Shown: one piece after another, positions 6,877-14,875 of the stretch | Position numbering within the stretch: position 1 is the stretch's first letter | How the letters are laid out: every line of letters starts with the position of its first letter | Assembly (NCBI GenBank): GCA_036475545.1 | Contig: JAZGAE010000018.1 | Span: 1-28,407, forward strand | Direction: 5' to 3' | From: JAZGAE01 sp036475545 | GTDB lineage: Bacteria; Pseudomonadota; Alphaproteobacteria; DATDPM01 | DNA: 28,407 nucleotides | The notes under the pieces: model-generated | Told to the model about the DNA's origin: nothing | What the model saw: the letters and a program-made list of their open reading frames with translations, nothing else | Databases searched by the model: none | Position numbers and translations under genes: made by a program

Positions 6877-8688
6877 ATGCAGGTCGCCGTGCCCCACGTC
6901 CGCAACGATGAGCCTTTTCTCGGCGTGGAACGGTCGCTCCGCGGCAAGCGGTGGCGGCTGAGGCTGGCGGACGAGCGGGCGGGTCTGGCGCTCGCGCAGC
7001 GCCTCGAGGTGCCGGAAATCGTCGGCCGGGTGCTGGCGGCACGGGGCGTCGGGCTCGACGAGGCCGAAGGCTTCCTCAATCCCACGCTCAGATCTCTTCT
7101 TCCCGATCCCTCCCATCTCCTCGACATGGACGCCGCGGCCGAACGCCTGGCGCGGGCCGTCATGGGCGGCGAGGCCGTGGCCGTCTTTGGCGATTACGAT
7201 GTCGACGGTGCCACCTCGGCGGCCCTGTTGCAGCGCTTCCTCACTGCCGTGGGCGCCCCGGCGCGGGTCTACATCCCCGATCGCCTGCGCGAAGGCTACG
7301 GCCCCAACGCGGCGGCGCTCCTTGCGCTCAAGGCGGAGGGCGCGCGCGTCGTGGTGACGGTGGATTGCGGGACCAGCGCCCACGGGCCGCTCGAAGAGGC
7401 GGCGGTGGCGGGGCTCGACGTGATCGTCGTCGATCATCACGAAGCGGAGGCACGGCTGCCGCGGGCGTGGGCCGTCGTCAATCCGAACCGGCTCGATGAG
7501 GCGAGCCCCCACAAGCAGCTCGCCGCCGTCGGCGTGGCCTTCCTGCTGGTGGTGGCGGTCAACCGGCGACTGAGGGAGGCCGGATGGTATGGCGAAGCCG
7601 GGGGGCGAGCGGAACCGGACCCTCGGACATGGCTGGACCTGGTGGCCCTCGGCACAATTTGCGACGTGGTGCCGCTTACGGGCGTGAACCGGGCCCTGGT
7701 GGCGCAAGGCTTGAAGGTCATGGCGCGGCGGGGCAACGTCGGGCTGGCGGCGCTTGCCGATGCGGCCGCGCTCGAGGCCCGACCAGGCACGTATCACGTC
7801 GGCTTCGTGTTGGGGCCGCGGGTCAATGCGGGGGGGCGCGTGGGACGCTCCGATTTGGGGGTGCGTCTGCTCGCCACCGAGGACGCGGACGAGGCCCGCG
7901 CCATCGCCCGTGAGCTCGATGCCCACAACACCGAGCGGCGCCGGCTCGACGCGGCCGTGCTGGTGGAGGCATTGGCCCAGGTCGAGGCGCGCCCGGGCAA
8001 GCCCGGTCCGCTGGTTTTTGCGGCCGGCGAGGGCTGGCATCCCGGGGTGATCGGGATCGTCGCGGGCAGGTTGAAGGACCGTTACAACCGTCCTGCCTGC
8101 GTGGTGGCGCTGGACGGCGGCACCGGCAAGGGATCTCTACGCTCCGTCTCCGGGATCGATATTGGCGCCGCCGTGATCGCGGCGCGCCAGAGCGGCCTGC
8201 TGCTCAACGGCGGCGGCCATGCCATGGCAGCCGGGCTCACCGTAACGGAGTCCGGCATAGAGCCGTTGCGCGAGTTTCTCGCCGAGCGCATCGCGGGCCA
8301 GGCCGGCGTCGCGCCCGTGATACCTAGCCTGGGGCTCGACGGCGCGCTTTCGCCCGAGGCGGCCACGCCGGAGCTGGTTGAGCTGCTGGAGCGGGTTGGC
8401 CCCTTTGGGGCCGGCAACGCCGAACCGAGGTTCGCCTTTGCGCGCATGCGGGTGGTCAAGGCAGATGTGGTGGGCGCCGACCATGTGCGCTGCGTGCTCG
8501 CCGACCAGGCGCGCGGTCGGCTTAGGGGAATCGCCTTCCGCAGCCTGGACACCGATCTCGGGCAAGGATTGCTGGCGAGCGGGGGTGCGCCCCTGCACGT
8601 TGCCGGTAGGCTCGCCGCCGACAACTGGCAGGGCCGCACGAGGGTGCAACTCCTGATCGACGATGCGGTGCCGGTTTCGGCCGCCTGA
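6877..8688 (+). CDS. recJ: Single-stranded-DNA-specific exonuclease RecJ
   Basis: RecJ is a 5'-3' single-strand DNA exonuclease acting in RecF-pathway recombination, mismatch repair and base-excision repair. This protein has 603 residues, close to the usual length. The DHH-family metal motifs are present: FGDYDVDGATS (Asp106, Asp108, Asp110), VTVDCGTS, and VIVVDHHEA (Asp186-His187-His188). The DHHA1 part contains the nucleic-acid-contacting LLNGGGHAMAAG, and a C-terminal OB-like domain follows. The ATG at 6877 lies three bases after the glpX stop. No good Shine-Dalgarno sequence is visible, so translation may depend on coupling to glpX. tRNA-Glu lies 75 bases downstream and no intrinsic terminator is evident between them. 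Confidence 0.95.
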   Translation: MQVAVPHVRNDEPFLGVERSLRGKRWRLRLADERAGLALAQRLEVPEIVGRVLAARGVGLDEAEGFLNPTLRSLLPDPSHLLDMDAAAERLARAVMGGEAVAVFGDYDVDGATSAALLQRFLTAVGAPARVYIPDRLREGYGPNAAALLALKAEGARVVVTVDCGTSAHGPLEEAAVAGLDVIVVDHHEAEARLPRAWAVVNPNRLDEASPHKQLAAVGVAFLLVVAVNRRLREAGWYGEAGGRAEPDPRTWLDLVALGTICDVVPLTGVNRALVAQGLKVMARRGNVGLAALADAAALEARPGTYHVGFVLGPRVNAGGRVGRSDLGVRLLATEDADEARAIARELDAHNTERRRLDAAVLVEALAQVEARPGKPGPLVFAAGEGWHPGVIGIVAGRLKDRYNRPACVVALDGGTGKGSLRSVSGIDIGAAVIAARQSGLLLNGGGHAMAAGLTVTESGIEPLREFLAERIAGQAGVAPVIPSLGLDGALSPEAATPELVELLERVGPFGAGNAEPRFAFARMRVVKADVVGADHVRCVLADQARGRLRGIAFRSLDTDLGQGLLASGGAPLHVAGRLAADNWQGRTRVQLLIDDAVPVSAA

Positions 8689-8714
8689 GTGCGCCGTCGC
8701 ATTGGTCGGCGGAC

Positions 8715-8743
8715 TTGATTTTATCGGCCGGGAACTTTAGTAG
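8715..8743 (+). promoter_or_regulatory. Possible promoter for tRNA-Glu
   Basis: TTGATT (8715-8720), a 17-base spacer, and TAGTAG (8738-8743) form a loose sigma-70-like pair, each matching four of six consensus bases. It ends 20 bases before the tRNA. The spacing is right but the match is weak. Confidence 0.35.
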
Positions 8744-8763
8744 TGCGGGCCTGCTCATGGTGC

Positions 8764-8839
8764 GACCCCATCGTCTAGAGGCCTAGGACTCCGGCTTTTC
8801 AAGCCGGTAACACGGGTTCGATTCCCGTTGGGGTCACCA
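8764..8839 (+). tRNA. tRNA-Glu (anticodon TTC)
   Basis: A complete cloverleaf can be read. The acceptor GACCCCA (8764-8770) pairs with TGGGGTC (8829-8835), followed by discriminator A and encoded CCA (8837-8839). The D-arm carries GTCTAGAGGCCTAGGAC. The anticodon stem CCGGC/GCCGG encloses loop TTTTCAA with anticodon TTC. The T-arm is CGGGTTCGATTCCCG. Confidence 0.96.
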
Positions 8840-9254
8840 CCCCTTTGGAAAGAGCGACTTGATTGCAGGATTACAGGCAGTTGGCGCCTCATGGGCAACG
8901 GTCGGGCCGGGCGCCGAACGGCGCGGGAGGACACACCCGCGGGAGGACACACCGGAGTTGCTGTGGGCCGCTTACCGGGCCCTGTTTCCTTGAGTGGAAT
9001 ATAAAGCCGCCGGACGGCTGGGTTTTGCGGGGTAGCGCATCGCACCGTTATGCGCTATTACATGAAGACTTCTTCGGCGCCGGCGGCATTTCCATCGACC
9101 TCGGGGTCGAAGATTAAAAGGGGTGTACGACGAGGGGGCCGGATCTTTCCCGACATGCCTCGGCCGATTCGCGGCGACTCTGGGCAGAAGGCGCGAATCC
9201 ACCGGCTCGCGACGATTCGATACGGCCTGTGGTTCAGGAGGGGAGTTACTCGAA
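8840..9254. other. Intergenic region between tRNA-Glu and the OmpA-domain gene
   Basis: No convincing gene is seen in these 415 bases. The region holds a perfect-length 16-base tandem duplication (8923-8954), a small GCGCC/GGCGC hairpin at 8911-8924, and a 6-bp stem TCGACC/GGTCGA at 9095-9110. Near the end there is a purine-rich ribosome-binding site (aggagggg, 9237-9244) for the gene at 9255. A promoter for that gene should lie here, but I cannot place it. Confidence 0.5.
8923..8954. repeat. 16-bp tandem duplication
   Basis: The unit gcgggaggacacaccc (8923-8938) is followed immediately by gcgggaggacacaccg (8939-8954), identical except for the last base. Each unit contains a GGGAGGA stretch. 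No function is evident. Confidence 0.8.
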
Positions 9255-10130
9255 ATGACGAAATTCACGCCACTGATTTTGGCCGCGCTGGCACTGGGCA
9301 TGCTCGCGGTATACGAGACGCCAGCGGCTGCGGCTGTGGCTTCGGAGTTCAATCAGGCTCTCCACGGGGAGTACATGGCGCGTGCGGCACGCGAGCGGGC
9401 GGAAAATCATCATGTCGCGGCCGATCTCTTCACCAGCAAGGCACAGGCCGCGGCGGCCAATGAATACGTCTCGCCGGAGAATCCCAGGGATTATGAAATT
9501 CCGCCGGAGTATTTCGGCGAACTGTACGACGCCCGCGTGCGCCTGATGCGCGCCCTCGACCGTGGTGGCCGGGCGGCGCTGCCGGCGGTGGCGGCGAGCG
9601 CCCAGAAGAACTACGACTGTTGGGTGGAGGAACAGGAGGAAAACATCCAGCCCCTGCATATCGCCGCTTGCAAGGAGGCATTCTTGGCCGCGCTGGCGCG
9701 GGTCGAGCCCTTGGTCGCGGAGCCGGAGCCCGGCCCGGCGCCGATTCGCCCGCACATGGTCATCGCGGCGCCGATGCCTGCGCCAATGCCGGCGCCGGCG
9801 GTCGCGCGCTCCTACCTGGTCTTCTTCGACTGGGACAAGTCGGACCTGACGGCGGAGGCGCGCAACATCATCCGCACGGCCGCGGCCAACGCGGCGGCAG
9901 CGCGCGCCGGTCGAGTCACCGTCACCGGCCATACCGACACGTCCGGCACTGACCGCTACAACATGGGGTTGTCCGTACGCCGGGCGGAGGCCGTCAAGAC
10001 AGAGCTCGTGCGGCAGGGAATCGGTGGGGCCACGACCGACGTGCTCGCCAGGGGCGAGCTCGATCCCCTGGTGGCGACGCCGGACGGCGTGCGCGAGCCG
10101 CAGAACCGCCGGGCCGAAATCGTCTTTTGA
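9255..10130 (+). CDS. OmpA-family envelope protein with cleavable signal peptide
   Basis: This is a probable periplasmic or outer-membrane-associated protein of 291 residues that anchors to peptidoglycan through an OmpA-like domain. A typical signal peptide (MTKFTPLILAALALGMLAV, then PAAAA) is followed by an Ala/Glu-rich, probably helical N-terminal region (about 28-150) with two cysteines (in YDCW and AACKE). Next comes a Pro/Ala-Met linker with repeated AP-MP units. The C-terminal OmpA domain begins YLVFFDWDKSDLTAEA and contains VTGHTDTSGTDRYNMGLSVRRAEAV and QNRRAEI, all characteristic of the family. The ATG at 9255 has an AGGAGGGG site about 11 bases upstream. The gene ends 43 bases before a strong hairpin terminator. 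Confidence 0.88.
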   Translation: MTKFTPLILAALALGMLAVYETPAAAAVASEFNQALHGEYMARAARERAENHHVAADLFTSKAQAAAANEYVSPENPRDYEIPPEYFGELYDARVRLMRALDRGGRAALPAVAASAQKNYDCWVEEQEENIQPLHIAACKEAFLAALARVEPLVAEPEPGPAPIRPHMVIAAPMPAPMPAPAVARSYLVFFDWDKSDLTAEARNIIRTAAANAAAARAGRVTVTGHTDTSGTDRYNMGLSVRRAEAVKTELVRQGIGGATTDVLARGELDPLVATPDGVREPQNRRAEIVF

Positions 10131-10173
10131 GGTAACGCGCTCTCTGCGAAAGGGGCCGTTCGGCCAAGAAGAG

Positions 10174-10200
10174 GGGGCGCCGCAAGCCATGCGGCGCCCC
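10174..10200. terminator. Strong hairpin between convergent genes
   Basis: A perfect 11-bp stem, GGGGCGCCGCA (10174-10184) with TGCGGCGCCCC (10190-10200), has a 5-base loop. It lies between the OmpA-domain gene and the convergent gene ending at 10259. There is no long T tract on either side (GTTCGATTG follows), so it may act as a bidirectional or factor-assisted terminator. Confidence 0.65.
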
Positions 10201-10258
10201 GTTCGATTGACAATATGATGCTATTCGGGATCGCGAACCGCGCGCCGATCCGTCGCGG

Positions 10259-10747
10259 CTAATCGCTGGTCGTTTCCCGAGGACAGGTCTCCATGCCGTG
10301 GTCCACTTGGGGGGGCCGGCGTGCAACGTACGCCTGAAGGTCCGCCGATTCGAGTCCCAGCACCTGGCTGAACAAAGAGGAGGCGGACGCGCAGTACACT
10401 TCGGTGCCGTTGACCAGGCTTCGCGCCGAGGCCTCGTTGGCAAGCCGGGTGACGAAACGGGACGTCTCGGCGTCACCCCTTTTTCCGTGAACGCGCCTGA
10501 AATACTGGCGCAGCGCCTTGCCGTTGGCGACGAGCTCCGCCCTGAACTTCCTTGCGAAGCTGTTGTACCGGCTCCGCTCGCCGCAGGTGAGGGCGGCCAC
10601 CATCAGCTCCGTCTGAAGCACTCTCGTATCGAAACCGGCTCGCTCCGAAGGCATGGCGCACATGGCGGCCTCGGCGCGGTCCGCAAGACCCGCGGTCCCG
10701 ACCGTGGCGACCAGAACTAAAGGCATCAAATACGCAAGCCGTCTCAT
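10259..10747 (-). CDS. Secreted protein of unknown function with four cysteines
   Basis: I do not recognise the family. The 162-residue product starts with a clear signal peptide (MRRLAYLMPLVLVATVGTAG, then ADRAEA before AMC). The mature protein is about 135 residues, Arg/Ala-rich and probably helical. Its cysteines lie in AMCAM, ALTCGER, VYCAS and ETCPRE, which suggests two disulfide bonds in the periplasm. The start at 10747 is supported by GGAGGGG 5 bases upstream. An in-frame start at 10864 would put 39 unrelated residues before the signal peptide. It converges with the OmpA-domain gene across the 10174-10200 hairpin. An envelope role is only inferred from export. Confidence 0.75.
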   Translation of the reverse strand: MRRLAYLMPLVLVATVGTAGLADRAEAAMCAMPSERAGFDTRVLQTELMVAALTCGERSRYNSFARKFRAELVANGKALRQYFRRVHGKRGDAETSRFVTRLANEASARSLVNGTEVYCASASSLFSQVLGLESADLQAYVARRPPQVDHGMETCPRETTSD

Positions 10748-11004
10748 CCGACCCCTCCGGCTACAGTGGTTTCCGCTCGCTTGAGCCCGCGCAAGCATCC
10801 CTAAGATTGCGCTGCCCTGTTTCGCGGGAGGGGCGCATGGGTCGTGGCGCAAGGGCCTGAACAAGGCGATCTCTCGGAAAATGGCCCGGGCGGATGGCGA
10901 TCCAGGCGCATCGAAGCAGTCCTCCCCAATGCCTATTTATCCCCTAGGGCCCAACCCTATTTCAAGGTGGAATCTCGCAGGGTCCGCACGGACCGGCCCG
11001 TGGG

Positions 11005-11775
11005 CTAGTTAAACAGCTTGTCGATGTCCTCTTGGGAGGTTCCCTCGGCCGCGCCCTGGGGACCGGTGAGCTGCGTATCCTGCCCGGACCCTACCGCCGG
11101 TTTGGGAACCTCGATCTCGCGGAAGGTCTCGGATCCCCAGATCTCGATCATGGCGTTCACGCGCTCTTCGATGAACTTCATCGTATTGACGACCTTGGTG
11201 ATGCGCTGGCCGGTGATGTCCTGGAAGTTGCAGGCCTCGAAGAGAGAAATGATCACATCGCTGACCTTTTCCATGGCCTCGGAGGTATGCTCCTCGGCGG
11301 TCGCGTTCTTGACGCGCTGGGTCAGCTCTTCGATCTTCTCGGCGCCCTCCAGGATCGCGTGGGTCGCCGAATCGGTGGCGCGAACGACGGCGTCGAGCTC
11401 GTCGGTGGCGTTGAGGATCGGGTCGCTCGCGCTCTCGGGATGGCGCATGGCGACGATCTCCTTCTTGGTGTCGACGATGGCGTCGCGGAGGCGCTCGAGG
11501 TCCTGCCTCAACTTCGCCGGGCCGGGGACTCCCCGCTTGTGTCCTTCCTCCGTGCCGCCGTCGGGCCGGACGTGAGATTCGATGACCTTGCGAAGGTCCT
11601 GTATCTCGCCCAACAGTTGATTGTATCTGGCCATCGCCTTCTCGCCGGCGATGGTCGAAGTGGTGGTCCCGCCCGGATCACTCCCGGCTTCCTGTCTCGT
11701 CCGAAGGATCTCGGCGGTAAAAGGCTTCTGTTGTCGGTTGTGAGCCACTTCTTGCTCCATCACGGCTGAGGTCAC
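11005..11775 (-). CDS. cheZ: CheZ-like chemotaxis protein phosphatase
   Basis: CheZ dephosphorylates CheY-P and so ends the flagellar switching signal. This 256-residue protein has a long helical core. The diagnostic active-site helix ACNFQDITGQRITKVV places Asp186 and Gln190 four residues apart, as Asp143 and Gln147 are in E. coli CheZ. The extreme C-terminus, SQEDIDKLFN, is a short acidic amphipathic tail like the CheY-binding peptide of CheZ, after a Gly/Pro-rich linker. The N-terminal 40 residues are poorly ordered in composition. Start choice is open: GTG at 11775, or ATG at 11760, which removes five residues. No other chemotaxis gene is in the window. The family call is firm; the partner CheY is not visible. 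Confidence 0.88.
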   Translation of the reverse strand: MTSAVMEQEVAHNRQQKPFTAEILRTRQEAGSDPGGTTTSTIAGEKAMARYNQLLGEIQDLRKVIESHVRPDGGTEEGHKRGVPGPAKLRQDLERLRDAIVDTKKEIVAMRHPESASDPILNATDELDAVVRATDSATHAILEGAEKIEELTQRVKNATAEEHTSEAMEKVSDVIISLFEACNFQDITGQRITKVVNTMKFIEERVNAMIEIWGSETFREIEVPKPAVGSGQDTQLTGPQGAAEGTSQEDIDKLFN

Positions 11776-12026
11776 GAGCCCCGGCCCTTGGCGCGGCAGG
11801 ACGGGTGCCGGACATTTGAGCTAAAAACCGTGAAGAAAGTATTAGCCCGGAAGCGCGAAAGCACGCCGCGCGGTCCCCGGCGAGGTCGCCGGTTCGCGAG
11901 GGGAAGAAGCGAGGGGCCAAAAGACGCACTTGCTCTCGGGGTGACAAGAGGTCTAGCGGTCGTTGCCCGGTGAGGCTACAATATGTTGGGTATCCTCCGG
12001 TCTTGCCACACAGGATGGGGTTCGCA

Positions 12027-12905
12027 ATGAACGGCGCCGCCTCGACAGGAAAGACACCGCCCCGCTCGCCCCGGAGGGCGGAGCGCGACCCCTGCACCGG
12101 CGCGCGTGGGCGAGGACGCCGGGGCCGAAGGGCGGCGATGGTCTGGGCGCTTGCCCCCGTCCTATTGGCCAGTGGAATCGTCGGAGGCGGGCACGTCCAG
12201 TCCACCGAGCTGTCCCATGAGCGGCTCCTGCGGAACTTCGACATCATCGTGTTCCGCAACGAATTCGACGGCAGGGTGGATGAGCGCCTGCGCAAATGGG
12301 TGGAGCCGGTGCGGATATACCTCGACATTCGGGCCGGTGACCCCGAGATTCTGGGCCGTATCGTGGAAGCGCACGTTCGCGACCTCACAGAGATCACAGG
12401 GTACGACATCGCCACGGTGGGCGATCGCGAGGCTGCGAACGTTACCGTGGTGTTCGAGCGCGACAGCCGGCTCGACCGGGTGGGATCGGACTATTTCTCG
12501 ACCGAGTTCGACATCCGGATGGTGATGCGGACGAACCTGTGCTTCGGCCGCTATCACTCCAATGTCGCCTACGAGATCTTCAAGGCCGTTATCGTCATAC
12601 CGACCGACCGCGCCATGTCGCGTGGGAAGCTCCCGGCCTGCATCGTCGAGGAGACCACGCAGATTCTCGGCCTGCCCAACGACTCGGAAGAGGTGTTCCC
12701 CTCGATCTTCAACGACCGCAGCATCGACGACGAACTCACGGAACAGGACAGGGTCCTGCTCCGGCTCCTGTATGACCCCCGCCTGAGGCCCGGCATGCCG
12801 CGGGAGCAGGTCCTGCGCCGGGTCGGCGAGATTCTTGAGGAAATCGGGCCCGTATCGGACGTCAGCGCGGTGCGGTCCGGCGCCGGCTCGCAAGGGCCGC
12901 GGTGA
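12027..12905 (+). CDS. DUF2927 family exported protein
   Basis: This is a predicted periplasmic protein of unknown function, 292 residues from the ATG at 12027. A basic N-terminal segment (GRGRRGRR) leads into a hydrophobic signal stretch (about residues 38-55, MVWALAPVLLASGIVGGG). The body has the DUF2927 layout: LRKWVEPVRIYL, ADVTVVF-like text (ANVTVVFERD), and a C-terminal CIVEETTQILGLPNDSEEVFPSIFND motif. That motif resembles the metal-dependent-protease-like helix of this family but lacks a classical HExxH. ATG 12027 is preceded by AGGATGGGG. ATG 12138, with GAAGGG upstream, is an alternative that begins right at the signal peptide. The 3' end overlaps the convergent gene by 44 bases. 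Confidence 0.75.
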   Translation: MNGAASTGKTPPRSPRRAERDPCTGARGRGRRGRRAAMVWALAPVLLASGIVGGGHVQSTELSHERLLRNFDIIVFRNEFDGRVDERLRKWVEPVRIYLDIRAGDPEILGRIVEAHVRDLTEITGYDIATVGDREAANVTVVFERDSRLDRVGSDYFSTEFDIRMVMRTNLCFGRYHSNVAYEIFKAVIVIPTDRAMSRGKLPACIVEETTQILGLPNDSEEVFPSIFNDRSIDDELTEQDRVLLRLLYDPRLRPGMPREQVLRRVGEILEEIGPVSDVSAVRSGAGSQGPR

Positions 12906-13506
12906 CGGAAAGGGAGATGAGCGCCCCGGTGGCGGCGAGCGTCGTGTCCTTTTGCGCGTCGAACAGGTCGCCTTGGGTGCCGAGATAGGCATAGGCGGCC
13001 TCGGGGCTGACGATCTCGGCGACGATCCACTCGAGAATCTCGTAGCCGGCGCTGAACGTTAGCGTGAAGGTGAAGGCGAGGAAATAGAGCCAGAGGCCGT
13101 GGATTCCGGCGGCGCGCATGATGATCTCGCGAAGCGGGTAGGCCATCAGCAGTCCGAAGCAGGCGTGGACGATCCGGTCGTAATGGTTGCGGCTCAGATC
13201 GAGGGCTTGCTGCAGCCAGAATCCGAGCGGGACCTCCGAGTAGGTGTAGTGCGAGCCGACGGTATGGAGCGCCAGGAAGACGGCGATCAGGATGTAGGAC
13301 AGGTCGGACAGCGGGAAGACCCGGTACGTCGCCGCCAGCAACCCCACGGCGATGCCGACCAGGATGTTCTCCAGGAACCAGTCGAACGGGTAGTTGGGCT
13401 CGATGGCGGCCGCGATCCAAACCAGGGCATAAAAGGCGGCGAGCGCCTGGAGTAGCCGGTTATGGCGGAAGTCCGCCGTGGTTCGCGACCCGGCCGTGGT
13501 GATCAC
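12862..13506 (-). CDS. YjdF/DUF2238 family inner-membrane protein
   Basis: This is a polytopic membrane protein of 214 residues and unknown function. About five hydrophobic segments are visible, for example ALAAFYALVWIAAAI, ILVGIAVGLLAATY, LSYILIAVFLALHTVG, LWLYFLAFTFTLTFSAGY and LAATGALISLSVTAALA. The family pattern is strong: YPFDWFLEN, HTVGSHYTYSEVPLG, RNHYDRIVHACFGLLMAYPLRE, and GYEILEWIVAEIVSP with conserved His and Glu residues in or near the membrane. The start is GTG at 13506 with GAGGGGGG upstream. The last 44 bases overlap the end of the DUF2927 gene on the other strand. Confidence 0.87.
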   Translation of the reverse strand: MITTAGSRTTADFRHNRLLQALAAFYALVWIAAAIEPNYPFDWFLENILVGIAVGLLAATYRVFPLSDLSYILIAVFLALHTVGSHYTYSEVPLGFWLQQALDLSRNHYDRIVHACFGLLMAYPLREIIMRAAGIHGLWLYFLAFTFTLTFSAGYEILEWIVAEIVSPEAAYAYLGTQGDLFDAQKDTTLAATGALISLSVTAALASRRRTAPR

Positions 13507-13848
13507 GGCATTCCCCCCTCGTCTCCCAACCAGTAACGGCGCCGGGACTGGGCTCTATCTGCCGAAGCCTCATTGCAGGCTCGACGCAACGAAGACGAAT
13601 TGCCCCAGTGGCTCGCGAACTCCCCTCGTTCTCGGGCTCCGCACCGGGCCGCGCACCGGGCCGATCGCGTCTCTCCTAAAGCTATATCGGCCTCTTCGCG
13701 GAATTGCTACACGCATCGGCCCTCCTCTACCGCAGCTCTAGCCGGGAAATGAAAGGCCGTGTACGGCGGACCGCAAACGCCGAAGGAGAGGCGGCGAACG
13801 GCCCCGCTTGCGCTATGATGGCCCGGACTACGGCGATTGGAAGTCTGG
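13507..13848. other. Intergenic region between divergent DUF2238 and hydrolase genes
   Basis: No gene is supported in these 342 bases. The only structure I see is a 12-base tandem pair, gcaccgggccgc (13641-13652) and gcaccgggccga (13653-13664). Promoters for both flanking genes should lie here but are not obvious. Confidence 0.5.
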
Positions 13849-14661
13849 ATGGTCGGTTACATCGCCTTCGGTGTTGCCGCTTACGGCGCCCTGGTTGGCG
13901 GGCTCTATCTGGCTCAGCGACAGCTCATGTATTTCCCGTTTCTCAGCGGGGGCGTTCGCGAGCCGGCGGCCCACGGGGCGCCGGAGATGACGTTGGTCCG
14001 GCTCATTTCCGCGGACGGGCTACGGCTGATGGCGTGGTACCGCCCGCCACCCGCGCCGGAGCGGCCCGTTCTCGTTTACTTTCATGGAAACGCTGGCCAT
14101 ATCGGCTTCCGCGCCGGCAAGGTGCGCGCCTATCTCGACGCCGGGTTCGGCCTATTGCTGGTGAGCTACCGCGGGTACAGCGGCAACCCCGGCCAGCCGA
14201 GCGAGGAGGGGCTCTATGCCGATGGGAGGGGCGCCCTGGACTTTCTCGCCGCGCGCGGCATAGCGCCCGACCGCATGGTCCTTTACGGCGAGTCCCTCGG
14301 CGGCGGGGTCGCGATCGAGATGGCCCGTGAAAGGCAAGTCGGCGCGGTGGTGCTCGAGGCGCCGTTCTCTTCCATAGCCGACATCGCCGCCTTCCGCCTT
14401 CCCTTCGTGCCGGTCCGCGCGCTCCTGCGTGACCGCTTCGAAAACGCCGCCAAGATCGCGTCGGTGGGCGCGCCGGTTCTGGTAGTCCACGGGGAGAAAG
14501 ACGGAATCGTACCGATCCGGTTCGGCCGCAAGCTCCTCGCGGCGGCGGCCGAGCCCAAGGAAGGCCGCTTCTTTCCCCGGGCGGGGCACAACGACCTCTA
14601 CGACTTCGGCGCCGCCGAAGCGGTGATCGACTTCATCACTCGGCATCTCCCGCAGCGGTAG
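13849..14661 (+). CDS. Membrane-anchored alpha/beta hydrolase (BEM46/ABHD13-like)
   Basis: This 270-residue serine hydrolase has one N-terminal membrane anchor (GYIAFGVAAYGALVGGLYLA). The hydrolase core shows VLVYFHGNAGHIGFR (oxyanion-hole region), VSYRGYSGNPGQPSEEGL, the nucleophile elbow YGESLGGGVA, the acid in HGEKDGIVPI and the histidine in RAGHNDLYD, so a full Ser-Asp-His triad is present. The pattern matches the widespread BEM46/ABHD13 group, whose bacterial substrates are largely unknown. ATG 13849 is preferred because GGAAG lies 5 bases upstream; TTG 13837 would add four residues. The AT-rich island starts just after this gene. Confidence 0.88.
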   Translation: MVGYIAFGVAAYGALVGGLYLAQRQLMYFPFLSGGVREPAAHGAPEMTLVRLISADGLRLMAWYRPPPAPERPVLVYFHGNAGHIGFRAGKVRAYLDAGFGLLLVSYRGYSGNPGQPSEEGLYADGRGALDFLAARGIAPDRMVLYGESLGGGVAIEMARERQVGAVVLEAPFSSIADIAAFRLPFVPVRALLRDRFENAAKIASVGAPVLVVHGEKDGIVPIRFGRKLLAAAAEPKEGRFFPRAGHNDLYDFGAAEAVIDFITRHLPQR

Positions 14662-14718
14662 GTATTCCCGGGCGGCGGGTCCTCCGGGCTCAAGGGAACG
14701 GGACATGACTCGGCGTAC

Positions 14719-14860
14719 TTGTGTAGCCGTTATAAGTAAAACTTTTGTATAATCAACTAATAAAATTTAACTAAAATGCCTTTATTAAGTATTTATTAGA
14801 AGTCGCCTGGCATTATATCGGCGTAAACATAGTTTTGCTTATATATTAGCCAGACATGTT
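14719..14860 (+). promoter_or_regulatory. AT-rich island and probable promoter region of the FlgC-like gene
   Basis: About 140 bases are strikingly AT-rich in a GC-rich chromosome, with TATAAT at 14748-14753, many TA steps, and TTAA at 14767-14770 and 14784-14787. No well-spaced -35 box accompanies the TATAAT. TTAA-N7-TTAA spacing (CtrA-like) is not met because the two TTAA lie 13 bases apart. The position just upstream of the FlgC-like gene suggests a regulatory role, for example binding of an AT-preferring regulator such as MucR. That is inference. Confidence 0.5.
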
Positions 14861-14875
14861 TGAGGTTTGCTTGGC

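Noticed and set aside
8863..9117. Possible 84-residue gene after tRNA-Glu
   Set aside because: It has no ATG or ribosome-binding site at its start, covers the tandem duplication, and shows no protein-like pattern.
14767..14787. Possible CtrA box (TTAA-spacer-TTAA)
   Set aside because: The two TTAA elements are separated by 13 bases instead of the required 7.
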